Assembly: GCA_030762935.1 (NCBI GenBank)
Contig: CM060900.1
Coordinates: 403,581,632-403,645,631 of the forward strand
Origin: Hymenopus coronatus
Lineage: Eukaryota > Arthropoda > Insecta > Mantodea > Hymenopodidae
Length of the DNA: 64,000 bases
Direction: 5' to 3'
The position numbers were made by a program, and so were the translations under genes. Under the pieces are notes generated by a model. The model saw only the letters and a program-made list of their open reading frames with translations. It searched no databases and had not been told where the DNA came from. Positions 61,900 through 64,000 of this stretch are shown here, one piece after another (the first letter of the stretch is position 1; the number at the start of each line of letters is the position of its first letter).

Positions 61900-63520
61900 T
61901 GCATATATGTCAACAAATTACAACACATTTTTATAAATATGTAATGTAAATCAAGAACAAAAGAGGCCCTGAGATACATCCCCGGGTAACACCATGTTTT
62001 ACTGATTTCCATTCTGAGGCACTATTTTGATACCCATTGGAGTTATTAATTTCGACCTTTTGTTTTCTCTTCTCTATGTATTAAATGAACCAATCCATAA
62101 AATGTAGTTTTAATATCACAATCACATGATTCACACCGTCAAAGGTATTCCCTAGGTCACAAAAGATTCCACCGACATGCTTCTTTTTATTTAACGCTGT
62201 TAACACTTTATATGTGAACTTGTAGGTTGAGTGGTCTGTCGTTACTCATTTTCTAAATACAAACTGTTCTTTGGCAAGTAAGTTGTTCTTTTCCAAGTAA
62301 TTATAAAGCCTATTGAACATTACTTTTTCAAATACTTTTGAGAAAACAGACAAGAGAGATATAGGTCTATAATTTGAGACATTATCTGGTTTACCTTTAT
62401 TAAAACGTGGTTGACAATAGGGTACTTCATTATCTCAGGAAATATTCCACTCTTTACTGATTCGTTACATAAATAGCTAAGGGGAATGCTTATTAAATCA
62501 AAATGTGCCTTTAGGTTTCTGCTTGATATTTCACCATATCCAGATTAATTTTTGGTCTTTTTTATATTTTGTATTTCAGATGATGTAGTCAATTTTACTT
62601 TAAATTCAGGGACTCTGTTTACGATAGAAATTTTCAAAAAATTAGTGCTGACTATTTACATCCATAATTTATGTTTAATTTGTCTATTAGATTAAAAAAC
62701 AATTTGTTGAAAACATCTACGACCTTTTCAGGATCATCAATTTTTTTTATTACCGGAATTCAGTGTAATTGAGGAGCTTTCTTGAGATATCTTACCTATT
62801 TATCTTTATATTATTTTTCAGATAGTTTATATTTTACTGTCGGAATTGGATATCTCTTTATTATAATGCAATATTTTAGCAGCTTTTATGCTTCTTTTAG
62901 AATATTAACTACTTTTTGTAGTGACATTCTAAGTTTGTTTTTATTATGTTTCAATTCTTGGTATAATTTTCGCTTGCATTTACAAGAAGTTTTAATGCCT
63001 ATAGTAATCCAGGTGTTATTTTCCTTCTGATTATGCACTTTACTATATTTGACTGGAAATGGTGCTACAAAATGAGAGTTGAAATATTGTAGGAAAGGAT
63101 TGAGCTTGTCATTTACCCTATTTATTTAAAAAATTTCAATTCATGGTTCTTGCTGAAGGGCATACTTAAACAATATGAGGGTGCTTTCACCTACTTTTCG
63201 TGTTCCACAATATTTATAGTTTTGTTTTAACCTTGGGTTAACCTCGATAATGAGAAGTATTTGTGCCTCATGATCTGAAAGGTCATTTGCAAATGGCAAG
63301 TTATAGAAGTTTTATTTCTGTGTATATTTGTGAATATGTTATTAATTGCTGAAGATGAGCTACCCTACATTATTTTTGTAGGAAAATGTAGTGTGTGTGA
63401 CATATTCGACATAAAAATATAGAATTGAGTTGATCCTTTCGGAGACTAGGTATAAATAGTCAATATCACATCAATATCTCACTTATCCAGTTACTATTGA
63501 TGCAGACAATTTTTCAAGTA
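61900..63520 (-). pseudogene. CR1-type LINE ORF2 (EN end and RT)
   Basis: The minus strand reads from the endonuclease C terminus (about 63220-63500: AINNIFTNIH, then DLSDHEAQILLIIE). The linker follows (NPFLQYFNSHFV, then TWITIGIKTSCKCKRKLYQE, about 62960-63110). RT comes next: SGYGEISSRNLKAHFDLIS and SVKSGIFPEIMKYPIV (about 62430-62550), NYRPISLLSVFSKVFEKVMF (about 62310-62370), and GIFCDLGNTFDGVNHVI (about 62130-62180) carrying the first catalytic Asp. It ends WKSVKHGVTRGCISGPLLFL (about 61945-62010). The RT stops before the YxDD box. Frames are broken, but the motif string is unusually clear. The last 480 bp of the window hold nothing I recognise. Confidence 0.82.
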
Positions 63521-64000
63521 GGTGTTTGGGAAAAAAAACAACAAACAACAGGAACATCTATGGTAACCCATTATTGCCAAACCTTGCTCTCCTGACGCCG
63601 AAAAAAATAGTTGGATGTAGAACGAATTTACCGATACTTCTTCCACACAGTTACCCGTGAGTCACAATGATGTGGTCTTAATTGGAGGAAGTCATCGGCG
63701 AATGCCCAAGGATAACACCACTTGATTCACTTTTATGTCGATTATTGGCATTTTAAGAAGTGCGGATAAACCTTTCTGATGATATTTTTTTTCCTGTTCA
63801 CTTGCTCGGCCGTTAATTGTCGCAAAGTTAATTTAATATTAAAGTGAGACACAGAAATCGACTTTGTAGTAACTAGATGAAGCATCGTTCTCTTTTGGAG
63901 AACAAGTCATGCTGTGTGAATCTATGCTAATGTTTATTAATATATTTGACATTGATCTTTTATCTTTTTGAATTTACATTTCCTTCATTTCTTACTGTAT

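Overview
The window reads as transposon-rich, AT-rich DNA from a large animal genome, most likely an arthropod and probably an insect. The reasons are the mix of element families (BEL/Pao and Ty3/gypsy LTR elements, jockey- and CR1-type LINEs, Penelope-like elements, piggyBac- and hAT-like transposases, tRNA-derived SINEs) and the many long ATT, GTAT and CTA microsatellites. I found no intact host gene. Every recognisable protein is a fragment of a mobile element carrying stops and frameshifts. Most long open frames inside simple repeats are artefacts.

Layout. 1-2190: AT-rich DNA with a 292-bp GTAT microsatellite and a SINE head. 2191-3442 (-): LINE ORF1-like remnant with zinc knuckles, split by a SINE. 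3450-7300 (-): BEL/Pao remnant (gag, then RT) split by two SINE insertions. 8366-17556 (-): 'gypsy-A', gag-PR-RT-RNase H-integrase with a GPY/F tail, bracketed by 1.0-1.2 kb direct repeats that are probably its LTRs; it contains a second, unrelated SINE and an LTR-like block with its own promoter. 17965-22890 (-): 'gypsy-M', a Mag-like element with gag, PR, RT, RNase H and integrase. 23236-27760 (+): jockey-like LINE with ORF1 zinc knuckle, EN and RT, the RT catalytic block deleted. 31087-32480: Penelope-like element 1. 34411-38130 (-): jockey-type LINE with EN, RT and RNase H and an AAAT-type tail. 42891-53232 (+): 'gypsy-B', whose 3' part hosts Penelope-like element 2 (RT plus GIY-YIG endonuclease), which itself hosts a jockey fragment. 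53231-53697: compound triplet array. 54186-56120 (+): piggyBac-like remnant with a SINE inside. 57114-58320: fold-back element with about 250-bp inverted repeats. 59340-60870 (+): hAT-like transposase remnant. 61900-63520 (-): CR1-type LINE.

The most informative signals are (1) one tRNA-derived SINE family in six copies, four with target-site duplications and five of the six inside older elements; (2) hammerhead-ribozyme-like folds in three places, the clearest in a terminal repeat of Penelope-like element 2; (3) the three-level nest at 42.9-53.2 kb; (4) the undescribed-looking fold-back element. Family assignments come from reading conserved motifs by eye; no database search was run.
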